A stretch of DNA of 64,000 nucleotides, taken from Megalobrama amblycephala. Taxonomy: Eukaryota > Chordata > Actinopteri > Cypriniformes > Xenocyprididae. The notes under the pieces are model-generated. The model saw nothing but the letters and a program-made list of their open reading frames with translations, was not told the origin of the DNA and did not search any database. Position numbers and translations under genes: made by a program. The stretch covers positions 28,358,068 through 28,422,067 of the forward strand of contig NC_063052.1 of the NCBI RefSeq assembly GCF_018812025.1, read 5' to 3'. Positions 53,544 through 64,000 of this stretch are shown piece after piece (positions within the stretch are counted from its first letter, which is position 1; each line of letters opens with the position of its first letter).

Positions 53544-53744
53544 CAGAAGCTGGCATTCTTTGTTCTCAGGAGTGCTTTATAGTTTCCTGGTCCGTGACGT
53601 CACCCGCTCTGACGTCCCGTCACATTATTGGTTCGATTTCATGAGTGCTTCAAGACGTAATCACGCATAGCGTTCCCAAAGCGCCAACACAGCATCTCGT
53701 TCCCTACTCAGGGAACCAGGGTTACAGACGTAACCCGAGACGTT
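53544..53744 (-). repeat. DIRS right inverted terminal repeat
   Basis: Inverted counterpart of 48617-48794. The outermost part (CAGGGAACCAGGGTTACAGA) is instead complementary to the internal region near 53440-53475. Confidence 0.85.
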
Positions 53745-54427
53745 TTCATCTCACTTCATCCATACCACGGCCAAGCCTAATCCAACCGTGCCTTTTCAAG
53801 CGGGCCAGGGCACAGTACGGAGAGATCACACAAGTGACATTAGACGGAAAGAATGAGTGCTCATGAGATGTGTTTTCCTCAGCACAAAACTGACATTTTA
53901 TGGTTATACTCTTATCTGTAAATGTTATAAAATCATGCAGGTGTGCTTTTTCTGACAACAGGCTCCATTAAATTTCAGTGAATGAATACCAGTATGAACA
54001 TGTACATCAAACAGACAGAGCGCAGTTGAATAGGAATGAAACACTAGATGTCCTGTTCCTGGAGATCTCCATTTGCTGCAGAGTTCAGATCCAACATTGA
54101 TCAAACACACCTAAAGCAGTGAATTAAGATCTTCAGGGGCACTTGATAACTAAAAGCAGATGTGTTTGATCAGGGTTGGATCTGAACTCTGCATGCGTTT
54201 ACACTTGGCATTAATATGCAATCACCATGATCCGATCAAGCAGATCGGATCATTAGCCAATCAGGACACAGCACATTTATATTTATTTGATCACAATAAA
54301 GTGGCCTCGGTATCTGGATAACTGATCTGATTTCTTTTTCCCACACAATATTTAAATTAGGCACATTTGAAAGGCAGATTACTTTATTTCACATTTAACA
54401 AAAAAACACCAATTCATTTTCTCAACA
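53745..54427. other. Spacer with fragmentary repeats
   Basis: No gene. Positions 54040-54200 carry a hAT-like fragment with inverted words (GAGTTCAGATCCAACATTGATC and its complement GATCAGGGTTGGATCTGAAC). Nothing else recognised. Confidence 0.45.
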
Positions 54428-55349
54428 AATTATGGTGAAATTCCAATCAGCTATTCAACTCAAAACACCTGCAAATGTCTCCTGAGCCTTGAAAATGGTC
54501 TCTCAGTTTGGTTCACTAGGCTACATAATCATGGGGAAGATCTAACAGTTGTCCAGAAGACAATCATTGACACCCTTCACAAGGAGGGTAAGCCACAAAC
54601 ATTCATTGCCAAAGAAGCTGGCCGTTCACAGAGTGCTGTATCCAAGCATGTTAACAGAAAGTTGAGTGGAAGGGAAAGTGTGGAAGAAAAAGATGCTCCA
54701 CCAACTGAGAACCGCAGCCTTGAGAGGCTTGACAAACAAAATGGATTCAAGAATTTGGGTGATCTTCACAAGGAATGGACTGAGGCTGGGGTCAAGGCAT
54801 CAAGAGCCACCACATACAGGCGTGTCAAAGAATTTGGCTACAGTTGTCGTATTCCTCTTGATAAGCCACTCCTGAACCACAGACAACATCAGAGGCATCT
54901 TACCTGGGTAAGGAGAAGAAGAACTCGACTGTTACCCAGTGGTCCAAAGTCCTCTTTTCAGATGAGAGCAAGTTTTGTATTTCATTTGGAAGCAAAGGTC
55001 CTAGAGTCTGGAGGAAGGGTGGAGAAGCTCATAGCCCAAGCTGCTTGAAGTCCAGTGTGAAGTTTCCACAGTCTGTGATAATTTGGGCTGCCATGTCATC
55101 TGCTGGTGTTGGTCCACTGTGTTTTTTGAAAACCAAAGTCACTGCACCCATTTACCAAGACATTTTAGAGCACTTTATGCTTCCTTCTGCTGACAAGCTT
55201 TATGGAGATGCTGATTTCATTTTCCTTCAGGATTTGGCACCAGCCCACACTGCCAAAAGCACCAAAAGTTGGTTAAATGACCATGGTTTTGGTGTGCTTC
55301 ACTGGCCAGCAAACTCGCTTGACCTGAACCCCATAGAGAATCTGGATCC
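54428..55349 (+). pseudogene. Tc1/mariner transposase, degraded and cut at its catalytic Glu region
   Basis: Reading in order gives the paired-like DNA-binding N-terminus (TVVQKTIIDTLHKEGK-like, near 54548), then LERLDKQNGFKNLGDLHKEW, TTYRRVKEFGYSCRIPLDKP and, after one frameshift near 54915-54945, VLFSDESKFCISFGSKGPRV (first Asp). Next come VIIWAAMSSAGVGPLCFLK, FLQDLAPAHTAKSTKSWL (second Asp; the usual QDNAP reads QDLAP) and SLDLNPIENL (Glu of DD34E). It ends a few codons later at the Harbinger-like insertion at 55350. The 5' inverted repeat is not seen. Confidence 0.85.
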
Positions 55350-55352
55350 TTA

Positions 55353-55861
55353 AGGCTGATTTATACTTCTGCGTCGAGTGTACACCGTAGCTACAGCATA
55401 GGCTGTTTATACCACGCGTAGCCTGACGTGCACCTCTTCAAAATGTAACAACGCGTCAATTCGACGCGGACCGCAAGCGCTGTGATTGGTCTGCTAGAAC
55501 CCCTCCCTCAGGTCAAAAACCGGCGCGGAGCACTCGGAGAAGAGAGAGCGCTTTCAACTTCCATAGGAATGAAAAAACGTTCTGTTTCAGGGGACACATA
55601 CAGTCAAACTGCAACAAAAGTCGTTACCTATTTGCCGCTTCTCTGCCGTTTCTTTATGTAAGCTTCTCTGACAACGTACATGACGAGCTGCTTTTTTTTC
55701 GGCTTTTGCCTTGATACTCAACATGACCGTGGACACTGCCTCCTAGTGGTCTGCATGCACGTCGATGTGGACAACGACACAGAAGTATAAATGAAAACAG
55801 ACGCATAGCCTACGGCGCAGAGGCTCCAGCGTAGGTCCGACACAGAAGTATAAATCAGCCT
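55353..55861. mobile_element. PIF/Harbinger-like MITE (AGGCTGATTTATAC ends), copy 2
   Basis: TTA at 55350-55352 and 55862-55864. Its ends match copy 1 at 47655-48182 and both ends are inverted. It sits right after the Tc1 SLDLNPIENL box. Confidence 0.8.
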
Positions 55862-55940
55862 TTAGAAAACGTATCACTTTTACCAGTAAATGGCTGCAGA
55901 GCTCCACTATTTGCTATGTGTTATGTGACTGACTGAAATA

Positions 55941-56233
55941 CATCTTTTCACAAGTTTTTTTCAGTTGGATTCATGCCTAAATATTATGAAATCACAATTA
56001 TAACAATAAAAGCTACTTTTTGTCAAAGTTTAGGATTTTTTGTAATAAAAATCAGTTTTTCAATATTGTTAGAAAATGGAAAAAAAAAATCCTCAAAATC
56101 AACATTTTTGAGAACCTTCAGTACGAAAAAAAAATCCTAAACTTTGACAAAAAGTAGCTTTTATTGTTATAATTGTGATTTAATAATATTTAGACATGAA
56201 TCCAACTGAAAAAAAAAAACTTGTGAAAAGATG
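55941..56233. repeat. Hairpin-forming inverted repeat, about 105-bp arms
   Basis: Arms 55941-56045 and about 56126-56233 are complementary (CATCTTTTCACAAGTTTT at one end, TTGTGAAAAGATG at the other) around an AT-rich centre of about 80 bp. It borders directly on a Tc1 terminus at a TA. Confidence 0.75.
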
Positions 56234-56235
56234 TA

Positions 56236-56483
56236 CAGGTGCTGGTCATATAATTAGAATATCATCAAAAAGTTGATTTATTTCACTAATTCCACTCAAA
56301 AAGTGAAACTTGTATATTACATTCATTCATTACACACAGACTGATATATTTCAAATGTTTATTTCTTTTAATTTTGATGATTATAACTGACAACTAAGGA
56401 AAATCCCAAATTCAGTATCTCAGAAAATTAGAATATTACTTAAAACCAATACAAAGAAAGGATTTTTAGAATTGTTCAGACAC
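56236..56483 (-). mobile_element. Solo Tc1-like terminal segment
   Basis: After TA (56234-56235) the sequence CAGGTGCTGGTCATATAATT begins a Tc1-type inverted end. The following AGTATCTCAGAAAATTAGAA and AATACAAAGAAAGGATTTTT are the complement of the usual 3' flank of Tc1 elements. No transposase is attached. Confidence 0.6.
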
Positions 56484-58583
56484 TTTGCATCACAGAAATA
56501 CATTATATTTTAAAGAATATAATAGAATACCATTATTTTAAATTGTAATAATATGTGACCTGATCCAGCAAAATGAGTCACAGTGACCCAAATTTCAAAA
56601 TTGAGATTTTGGTATCAATGGAAAGATGAGACAATAAGCTTTAAAATGATATCCTAGTCAAAGTCATACCTTGAATGGTTTTAAAGATATACCCATTTTA
56701 ATTATGGTCGTCTGCCCTCTTTTTCAAATTGAAAACCTGAGAAAATCACTTTTAAAGTTTTTTGCCCGTTTTTTGTTGATATCTTTCAAAATCCATTGCA
56801 TTTAAAGGGATAAACTATTTATTTTACAGCTTAATTTGACCAAAGACATTTATATATGTATAAATGCTATTAAACCAGGCTGAAGCTCAAATTATTTTAA
56901 AGTATTTATTTGAATTAACCCTTTAAGACCTGAAGGCTTTTTTAGAGTTCTTTTTTTTTTTTTTTTCTGAGCGACACACACAAAAGTAAAGACTCATAAC
57001 TCCAAAACTCTAGCAAGGAGAGTCAAAAGGTAGGTATCATTTGATACAAAACATTTTAAATTTTAAGAAAATATAAATTACATTACATTTGGACATTTTC
57101 TTGCCGAGAAACAGCTGATAAAAGACAAAAAATATATATAATTTTTAAAAATAATTTTTCTTTTTTTATTTGACATGGAATAACTCAGGAACACAATAAG
57201 ATCGCTAAAAAAAATCTTTTTTGGTGATGCTCTCCTATATGTGAGCTGCATCTGGTTCAAATTTCGTGGTGATATTATAAAGAATAGTTTGAAAAATTGT
57301 TGTTCATTTTTCCGCAGCCAGGTGGCGCCAACGGGCGGTAAACTCCGGTTTAGAGGCACTTCTCAGGAGTTTTTCAAAATGGTTAGATGCATTAAAAAGA
57401 TGAGATTCTAAGATTTAAAATGATATCTATTTTGTGTTATTCCACGTTGGAAAACGAACATGGATGGGTCCGGGAACATTGGATACACACTGCATCTCGG
57501 AGAGATGAAAGACATGTTTTTAGCCAAGTATGTTAAATCATTTCGTGAGTAATATCTTGTGATCAACGCAATATATTATATTGATTTTGGATTCATTTTA
57601 ATCATGAGAATCTGCTTTAAATATTGATGTGCGATTTTTATGATCTGTGCATTTTTCATGAAGTTATGAGCACGTGAAATACATACCCAGAGGAAAAGAA
57701 AATCTGAAAAGAGATCTCCAAAATGTTTCATTTATTTCTCCTAGACAACTTTGAGATCCATATGACACCAAACTGAGACAAAGGTTTATTTCTCCTGTGT
57801 CTCAGGCTTTTCTCTGGAGCAATAAGATGCACTAAATCTCAATTTAGTCTCCTTTTAAGTTTCAGAATAGATCTCAACAAGCTCTAATATAATGCTCAGA
57901 GTTTCTCAACTTCTGTGTCTCTTTGTGATCTCAGACAGAGTTCTCTCCATGAACTCAATATAACTCTTATCCCAGCTTCAATTCATGCATCTCATGCTTA
58001 ACTCAGATAGAGCAAAGGAAGAGATTTCCACAAGTGCTCATTGAATTCTAAGACTTGGATCACTGTCTTGGTTGTTTCATATGATATCTTAATCCACATG
58101 ATTTTTTAAATATAATGTATTACTGTATGAATAAATTAATTGTAAATCTTTTATTTTAGGCTGCAAAGACCCTCTTCTTTTATATTATTTTCTATAAATG
58201 ATTTGAAATATTTCACTGCATGTAATTCAGTAAAATAATTTTATTAACCACACAAAACACATTGCAAAATTAAAAACAGTAATTTATTGGTAACTTGAGA
58301 GCAAAGAAATTACAATTTCAACATTTCAGATGTATCAAAGTTTAACTGCCAAAAACTCATATCATTAATAATTTTAATGTTGTATATTCAGATGTATGCA
58401 TCTTCTCATGTTAGCCCCAAAGTGACCTTTTTGTATGACAATAGATTTGCCCATATAAAACAGTTGAGATGGCATCACAGTTGTCCATCAACATATTTTA
58501 CATTTTCAGTAGGGATTTTCAACTAGTTAAATCATGGGCCCTTTTGTTCAAAATAAGATCATATCTTTGACTTTATAATATCT
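56484..58583. other. No gene recognised
   Basis: AT-rich. A repeat starting GTGACCTGATCCAGCAAAAT lies near 56557. TTAACCCTTTAAGACCTGAAGG near 56926 looks like a TTAA-element end without a partner. Positions 57680-58080 contain several TCTC-rich words. None forms a bounded element. Confidence 0.4.
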
Positions 58584-61192
58584 TTAGTCCCTTTCAAGTT
58601 TGTTAGGGAAATGTGCAGCAAACACAATACCAGGCATCGAGGACAAATCAATGAACATCAACTTTGCCAAAATACTTTCAAGTCCTACCACTGTCTTTCT
58701 CACAGGAACTTCCAGGAGGCTAACAATATGGAAACACGTTCCACCTGTCAAAGTATCTTGTAGAAGATTTATGCTTGCAACTGCAAATTCATTCAAAAAC
58801 GCAAGTTTTATCTCATTCTGACCTTCATTGGGTTCTTTGTAGGAACACAATAATTTAATCTGTCCATATTTGATCTGCGCACCATCACAAAATAACACTG
58901 TGTAATTGTTTCGTCTTTTGGCTTTGACATACTGCTGGGAAGTGTAAATTATTTTCCCTATTTGAGCTCTGTTATATGCCTTGACCACATTACTATGTAA
59001 AGCCTGACCAAGAAACTGTTCCAGAAGAAAAATATCATCAGTTTCAAGACATCTATTGAATGATGCCCCTAACATGGCCACAATATTGACAACATTACTT
59101 GGTTGATAACTATTGCTATTTGTCATTCTGGCCAAAAACTCAGTAGTTACTATGTTCAGCTTTATGTTTTGTGTGATGCTAGGGAGATATTGTATAGTCT
59201 TTACAGCATTTACCATTTGGGCAGGTATATTCTGGGTTCCATGTATAAGACGGAGCAAGTACCCATTTTTGTCTTCAAAGTGAAAGCAAGAGTGTGTCCA
59301 CAGAGGTCCAAGAGCTCTTACACTATCAGCTAAATGGACAAGTAAGTGCAAATTGGCTGTCATGTATCGCTCACCATAGAGTCCACTCATTTGAGAACAG
59401 AAATTCCAGAGTAGTTTCTCAGCATGATCTATTTGAGCAGGGGTTATTGACTCCATCAGAAGAATAAAGATTGCTTCACTAAGGAGCAGGAAATGGTTGT
59501 AGTACAGTCCTGCAAGAATGCCCCGGAATACAACTGGCCCGAAAAACAGCAAAATGGACCGATACTCAGATGCTTTAAAGAACATCCTGTGAGAAGACAC
59601 AGAACGAGGGAATCGAATCATAAATGGTGGCCTTATTTCTTCCAGACGTTTGTCAACTTCTTTGATTGATCTGACCATACTGAATGCACATCGAGAGAAC
59701 TCTGTGGAAAACCACAAAAACATCAATAGACGCATTACTCCCAGTAGTACACAATGCATGTAGTCTATACCTGTGCCCAAGACCAAATCATAGCTTGTTA
59801 GTCTGCTGAGAAACGTAGGTCCCTTCACCCCACGAACAACGCTGTTGGAATCATAGGCCATCTTAGCATAATCTACAAACCCCTTGTGAGTACGAGGCGG
59901 GCCTTTTGGATCTGTCTTCTGGAAAGGAAAGGCATGGACATGACCTCTCTCTCCAGTCTTCACTGTTTGACCTGGCTGTTCACACTTTAGACACCCAAAA
60001 TGTCCATTGAATTGAACAGTATTAAGTACCAAAGCTTTTGCAGGCAAATCGCAGGTTCCTGCAATTGTAAAGGCTTTGCATATGAAAGGTTCTTGAGCTC
60101 CTGCAAACTGAAGAGAAATTCCTTCTCTTTCAATTTTGTTCAGAGTGCCACACAGTGGTTCAAGGAATGTCAACATTGACGGCTTTGAATCCCCAAACCA
60201 AACACCTGCAAATATCATGTTTTCTCGTTTCGTGCGTTCAACAAAATTTAACTCGTTTATGACACAATAAAAAGGCCAAACAGAAAACTTTGAAGACTTA
60301 AAAATAGGTATACCGTCTGTGTTCCACATTAACGAAATGTTTCTGGAATCACTGAGAGGCCCATTGCAAGTAGTTAATTTCTGATAGGTTTTTCCGTCAT
60401 ATATTTCTTCAATACTGTCATGACATTTTTTATGTCTATTAAACCTGAACTTAAGTTTTTCTTCAAAACCTTCCTGAGCAAACAATCTCTTCAGTTGTGC
60501 TTCAATGGGAACCTCAATAAAATAGGAGGTTGACCCCTCCATCGACACATTGGCTTCACAGGTTTTACACTGGGTGTCTATACTCTCAACAATCATGAAG
60601 CATGAGCTACAATATGTGTGCAAAAGCAGAGAGGAGGGATCATCAAATAACTGTTTAAATTTGTGTAAATTTTTAAGACACTCAGTCTGTGTATCAGAGG
60701 GGCAGTGCAGAGATATTAATGTAAGCAAATCACTGAGAGCTTTTCCTGTTATTTTGTGTCTGTTTGCAAAAGTCATTATGAGGAGAAGACTCTCTGCAAC
60801 AGAAATTGGTGCATTTCTGTACAGTGGATGATCTACAGTGTTTGTAGAGCTTTCGAGTTCTGTTCCCTCCTCTAGGTTAAGCTCAAAACTGTCTTCAAAT
60901 GAGAGGTCATCATCAATTGAAAAGTCTTCATCAAATAACGCATTGTCATCTAAAGTCCCTTCTTCAACAAATTCAGGTAGGTGCTCAGGAAATGTTTGCA
61001 TGTAAATAGGCTGTTCAGGCTCTGATTCAACATTAAGACCAGAGTGATGCATCTCACTTGTGTGTCCATAGCATTGGGATGAATGGTTGGCATAATGGAT
61101 GTTACACACATTTGTGTTTGAAGAATCTTCCAAATTAGCAGATCTGGTCACTTGCTCGGTGCTGCAATCATCTGACCTCCAGTTTGTTGCTT
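58584..61192 (-). CDS. EnSpm/CACTA-type transposase (TNP2-like), main exon
   Basis: A single open frame of about 870 codons to the stop TAA at 58584-58586. An acceptor CTTCTAGAAA on the plus strand (TTTTTTTTTTCTAG|AAGCAA on the coding strand) sets the exon start at 61192. Upstream codons remain open (ATNWRSDDCSTEQ) before the non-ATG start at 61151, so translation likely begins in a separate 5' exon. Features: an acidic N-terminal stretch (residues about 60-105), a zinc-ribbon-like CxxC-x10-CxxC (181-198), LMWNTDGIPIFKSSKFSVWP with a candidate catalytic Asp (about 279), KRENMIFAGVWFGDSKPSM, GTCDLPAKALVLNTVQFNGH, FGCLKCEQPG, DYMHCVLLGVMRLLMFLWF, and LHLLVHLADSVRALGPLWTH followed by FHFEDKNGYLLRLIHG. 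These are typical of TNP2/DUF4218-type CACTA transposases in fish. The lack of lesions suggests a recent or retained copy; element ends were not found. Confidence 0.8.
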
Positions 61193-62372
61193 CTAGAAAA
61201 AAAAAACAATTGATTAATTTGCTTTTACTTGATTGGTGAATTTATGGCTTACTAGTCTCAACATGTTTATTTTTCATTATACTTATGCTAAACACATTAC
61301 TAATTACTAGACTATTAAAGTGTTATAATAATCACCTGAGCTGTCAGTAAACCCTTGACAACCCAAGTGAGGTTTGAAGGTCTCACTTCAGTAACAGTGT
61401 TTTATTGGACACATTAACTTTTATTTGAATTAACGCTCCAGTCGATCAAAATTTAAAGCTTTGCAACATGCGATTTCCACAGAATAAATAAACTACATGC
61501 CATCTTGGAGACTGAAGGAAATGGAGTTAGTTGTTTTACATTTTTGCACATGTTTTACCTCTATTTTCCTGTCCTTGTGTGTCCTGCAGAAAACCGAGAA
61601 TGATAATACATTAAGCATATTTAACACTCACATGCAAATTTATAAGACATACCTAGGTTACAACAATGCAGTATATACTGTAGGAAATCCTGCTATAAAT
61701 TCTCCCCTCATGGGGATTAAAATATTAACATTTTATTGGAACTGTTTAAAAGAGGTGATTATTTACTTGGATGGCCATTTTTTAAACTGTACTTTGTAGT
61801 GCTGTAGAACACTACTACATAGGTCAGACATGTTCTTAATATTTTGCTAATTCCACATATAAAGGTGATCTTAACAGACTTGTCATTTCAAACAAATATT
61901 TTATTGTTATATAAAATTATTGAGGAACATTGTCAGAACCAATGGAGCTGATGAAATGTAGCTGAGTAAAGAACATAGCAGCTAAATATATATATATATT
62001 TTTTATTTTTTTATTTTTATAAATTACCTGAAAGACACACTTCAGTAAAAGGGAAGTTGTTAAAATATGACTTTGGTAAAAGCTAGTTACCCACATGAAA
62101 AAGACTTTAGTAGAAGATGAAAGTATATGATATCACAGTAAATGTACTTCAGTTTCAAAAGTGTAAGTAAATTACATAATATTTACATGTATGCGTTGGT
62201 TGATTATGTCCTGGCCAATTATCAGATTTGTTATTGACCTGAATCAGTTAAGTCATTCATGTAAATTAATCGGAAAATGTGCTGTTTTGACTCTGAAGTT
62301 TAATGTAATCTGTAAAGCAAATGGAAACTATACCGGTAGTTATCAGATAAATGTAGTGTAGTAAACATTAAA
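61193..62372. other. Probable intron or upstream sequence of the transposase gene
   Basis: No coding exon recognised. A T-rich stretch directly follows the acceptor. Otherwise AT-rich. Confidence 0.4.
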
Positions 62373-62380
62373 ATATTATT

Positions 62381-62603
62381 GGTAGCACTTTATTTTACAG
62401 TCCTGTTCTCCATGTACATACTATGTACTTATTATAGTAATTACAATAACTATGTAATAATTAGGTACTAACCCTGAACCTACCCATAAACCTAACCCTA
62501 CCCCATGTAGTTACCTTGTATTACCAGAACTTTCTTAGATAAATACACTGTAAGTACACTATAAGTACATGTAAGTACACGTACTGTAAAATAAAGTGCA
62601 ACC
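62381..62603. mobile_element. Short hAT-type MITE with 8-bp duplication
   Basis: ATATTATT lies at 62373-62380 and again at 62604-62611. The left end GGTAGCACTTTATTTTACAG and the right, reverse-complemented GGTTGCACTTTATTTTACAG, are inverted repeats. 223 bp, no ORF. Confidence 0.85.
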
Positions 62604-62625
62604 ATATTATTTTTCCCTAAAATGT

Positions 62626-63625
62626 NNNNNNNNNNNNNNNNNNNNNNNNNNNNNNNNNNNNNNNNNNNNNNNNNNNNNNNNNNNNNNNNNNNNNNNNNNN
62701 NNNNNNNNNNNNNNNNNNNNNNNNNNNNNNNNNNNNNNNNNNNNNNNNNNNNNNNNNNNNNNNNNNNNNNNNNNNNNNNNNNNNNNNNNNNNNNNNNNNN
62801 NNNNNNNNNNNNNNNNNNNNNNNNNNNNNNNNNNNNNNNNNNNNNNNNNNNNNNNNNNNNNNNNNNNNNNNNNNNNNNNNNNNNNNNNNNNNNNNNNNNN
62901 NNNNNNNNNNNNNNNNNNNNNNNNNNNNNNNNNNNNNNNNNNNNNNNNNNNNNNNNNNNNNNNNNNNNNNNNNNNNNNNNNNNNNNNNNNNNNNNNNNNN
63001 NNNNNNNNNNNNNNNNNNNNNNNNNNNNNNNNNNNNNNNNNNNNNNNNNNNNNNNNNNNNNNNNNNNNNNNNNNNNNNNNNNNNNNNNNNNNNNNNNNNN
63101 NNNNNNNNNNNNNNNNNNNNNNNNNNNNNNNNNNNNNNNNNNNNNNNNNNNNNNNNNNNNNNNNNNNNNNNNNNNNNNNNNNNNNNNNNNNNNNNNNNNN
63201 NNNNNNNNNNNNNNNNNNNNNNNNNNNNNNNNNNNNNNNNNNNNNNNNNNNNNNNNNNNNNNNNNNNNNNNNNNNNNNNNNNNNNNNNNNNNNNNNNNNN
63301 NNNNNNNNNNNNNNNNNNNNNNNNNNNNNNNNNNNNNNNNNNNNNNNNNNNNNNNNNNNNNNNNNNNNNNNNNNNNNNNNNNNNNNNNNNNNNNNNNNNN
63401 NNNNNNNNNNNNNNNNNNNNNNNNNNNNNNNNNNNNNNNNNNNNNNNNNNNNNNNNNNNNNNNNNNNNNNNNNNNNNNNNNNNNNNNNNNNNNNNNNNNN
63501 NNNNNNNNNNNNNNNNNNNNNNNNNNNNNNNNNNNNNNNNNNNNNNNNNNNNNNNNNNNNNNNNNNNNNNNNNNNNNNNNNNNNNNNNNNNNNNNNNNNN
63601 NNNNNNNNNNNNNNNNNNNNNNNNN
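62626..63625. other. Assembly gap (1000 N)
   Basis: Exactly 1000 N, probably a fixed-size placeholder, so the true length is unknown. ORFs spanning it are meaningless. Confidence 0.98.
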
Positions 63626-63743
63626 ACGATTATGAATTGTTAGCCACATCTTTAACTTTCCAACAGTGTTAACTCATACTAACTCTACAATAAAAAAGCA
63701 ACGTCAAACCAAATATATATAATATTTTCCAATATTCACTTAC

Positions 63744-63851
63744 CAAACTTCGCTCGCTTTGCTCGAGTTGAGAAGTCCACGACCGTTAGAGAAGTGCCTC
63801 AAGTGCATTCAGTGCGTGCCCGCCCAATTCTTCAATATCGCCGATTCCGGG

Positions 63852-63854
<3 letters not shown>
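63744..63854 (-). other. Candidate 5' exon of the transposase gene
   Basis: On the minus strand GTAAGTG (plus CACTTAC 63737-63743) gives a strong donor after GAAGTTTG. The preceding exon is GC-richer (CGGAATCGGCGATATTGAAG, GCGGGCACGCAC). It has no long ORF, so it would be a UTR exon. The link to the 61192 acceptor is inference across the gap. Confidence 0.35.

Positions 63855-63893
<39 letters not shown>
63855..63893. repeat. Poly-T run
   Basis: About 39 consecutive T; may mark a retroposed tail or an assembly-prone site. Confidence 0.9.
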
Positions 63894-63898
<5 letters not shown>

Positions 63899-64000
63899 TT
63901 GGTTAAAGCGTTCTAAACCGTTACCAAACCAGCTAAATCGCAAGATTACACACTTTCAACTGAAGAAAAAAAAATTCCAAAATCGAACGTGGACAAGGTA

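Larger units (their letters stand above)
48617..53744 (+). mobile_element. DIRS-type tyrosine-recombinase retrotransposon, full structure
   Basis: It has inverted terminal repeats (48617-48794 and about 53544-53744) and an internal complementary region (about 53409-53497) whose two halves are the complements of the extreme left and right ends. That is the DIRS architecture used to make a circular intermediate. Order: ITR, ORF1 (gag), ORF2 (RT and RNase H), ORF3 (tyrosine recombinase), complementary region, ITR. There is no target duplication, as expected for recombinase integration. ORF1 is open; ORF2 and ORF3 carry frameshifts, so this copy is probably not autonomous. Confidence 0.9.

Noticed and set aside
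62498..63672. Three ORFs of 337-383 residues
   Set aside because: They consist almost entirely of X from the N gap.
1..64000. CRISPR arrays, bacterial operons, riboswitches, phage genes
   Set aside because: The window is eukaryotic with spliced genes and vertebrate transposons; the tandem repeats seen are microsatellites and minisatellites without spacer structure.

Overview
The window is vertebrate, almost certainly a cyprinid (carp, goldfish or zebrafish-like) fish. The evidence is a spliced teleost-type NLR immune receptor gene (FISNA-NACHT, LRR and B30.2 exons), teleost transposon families (L2 LINE, DIRS, hAT, TTAA-flanked Kolobok/piggyBac-like, PIF/Harbinger-like, Tc1, EnSpm/CACTA), microsatellites and long AT-rich non-coding stretches. 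Family names come from reading the sequence and from general knowledge of these families; no database was searched.

Layout. 1-4.3 kb: a minus-strand L2-type LINE reverse transcriptase fragment, split by a 1 kb hAT-like element (8-bp target duplication) and by a 2.3 kb palindromic element with 680-bp inverted arms. 4.3-17.1 kb: repeats, TTAA-flanked and hAT-like elements, and a minus-strand DIRS gag fragment near 14-15.4 kb. 17.1-42.5 kb: one NLR gene on the plus strand in nine coding exons (17131..42491). Its introns have been swollen by a gag-only LTR element (26.9-28.9 kb), palindromic and TTAA elements (29.0-31.8 kb), a hAT element (31.8-32.8 kb), a dead ZMYM1-like hAT transposase (35.6-38.4 kb) and others. 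43.7-44.8 kb: a TTAA element holding a THAP-domain exon with one extra base. 45.3-46.9 kb: a minus-strand C2H2 zinc-finger pseudogene cut by nested Harbinger-like elements. 48.6-53.7 kb: a structurally complete DIRS-type tyrosine-recombinase retrotransposon with decayed ORF2/ORF3. 54.4-56.5 kb: Tc1 pieces, a Harbinger-like insertion and a 100-bp-arm hairpin. 58.6-61.2 kb: a long intact EnSpm/CACTA-type transposase ORF on the minus strand. 62626-63625 is exactly 1000 Ns (assembly gap).

The only clear host gene is the NLR. All exon junction phases agree (1,1,1 then 2,2,2,2, then 1), so the model is coherent. The third LRR exon, however, is 163 bp rather than a multiple of three, carries what looks like a one-base insertion, and runs into TGA at 26426. 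Read straight through, the protein would stop at about 841 residues and lose its B30.2 domain. Skipping that exon would keep the frame. I found no new defence system or operon. The most interesting material is the possibly truncated NLR, the THAP exon inside a TTAA element, the unclassified palindromic element and the open EnSpm transposase.
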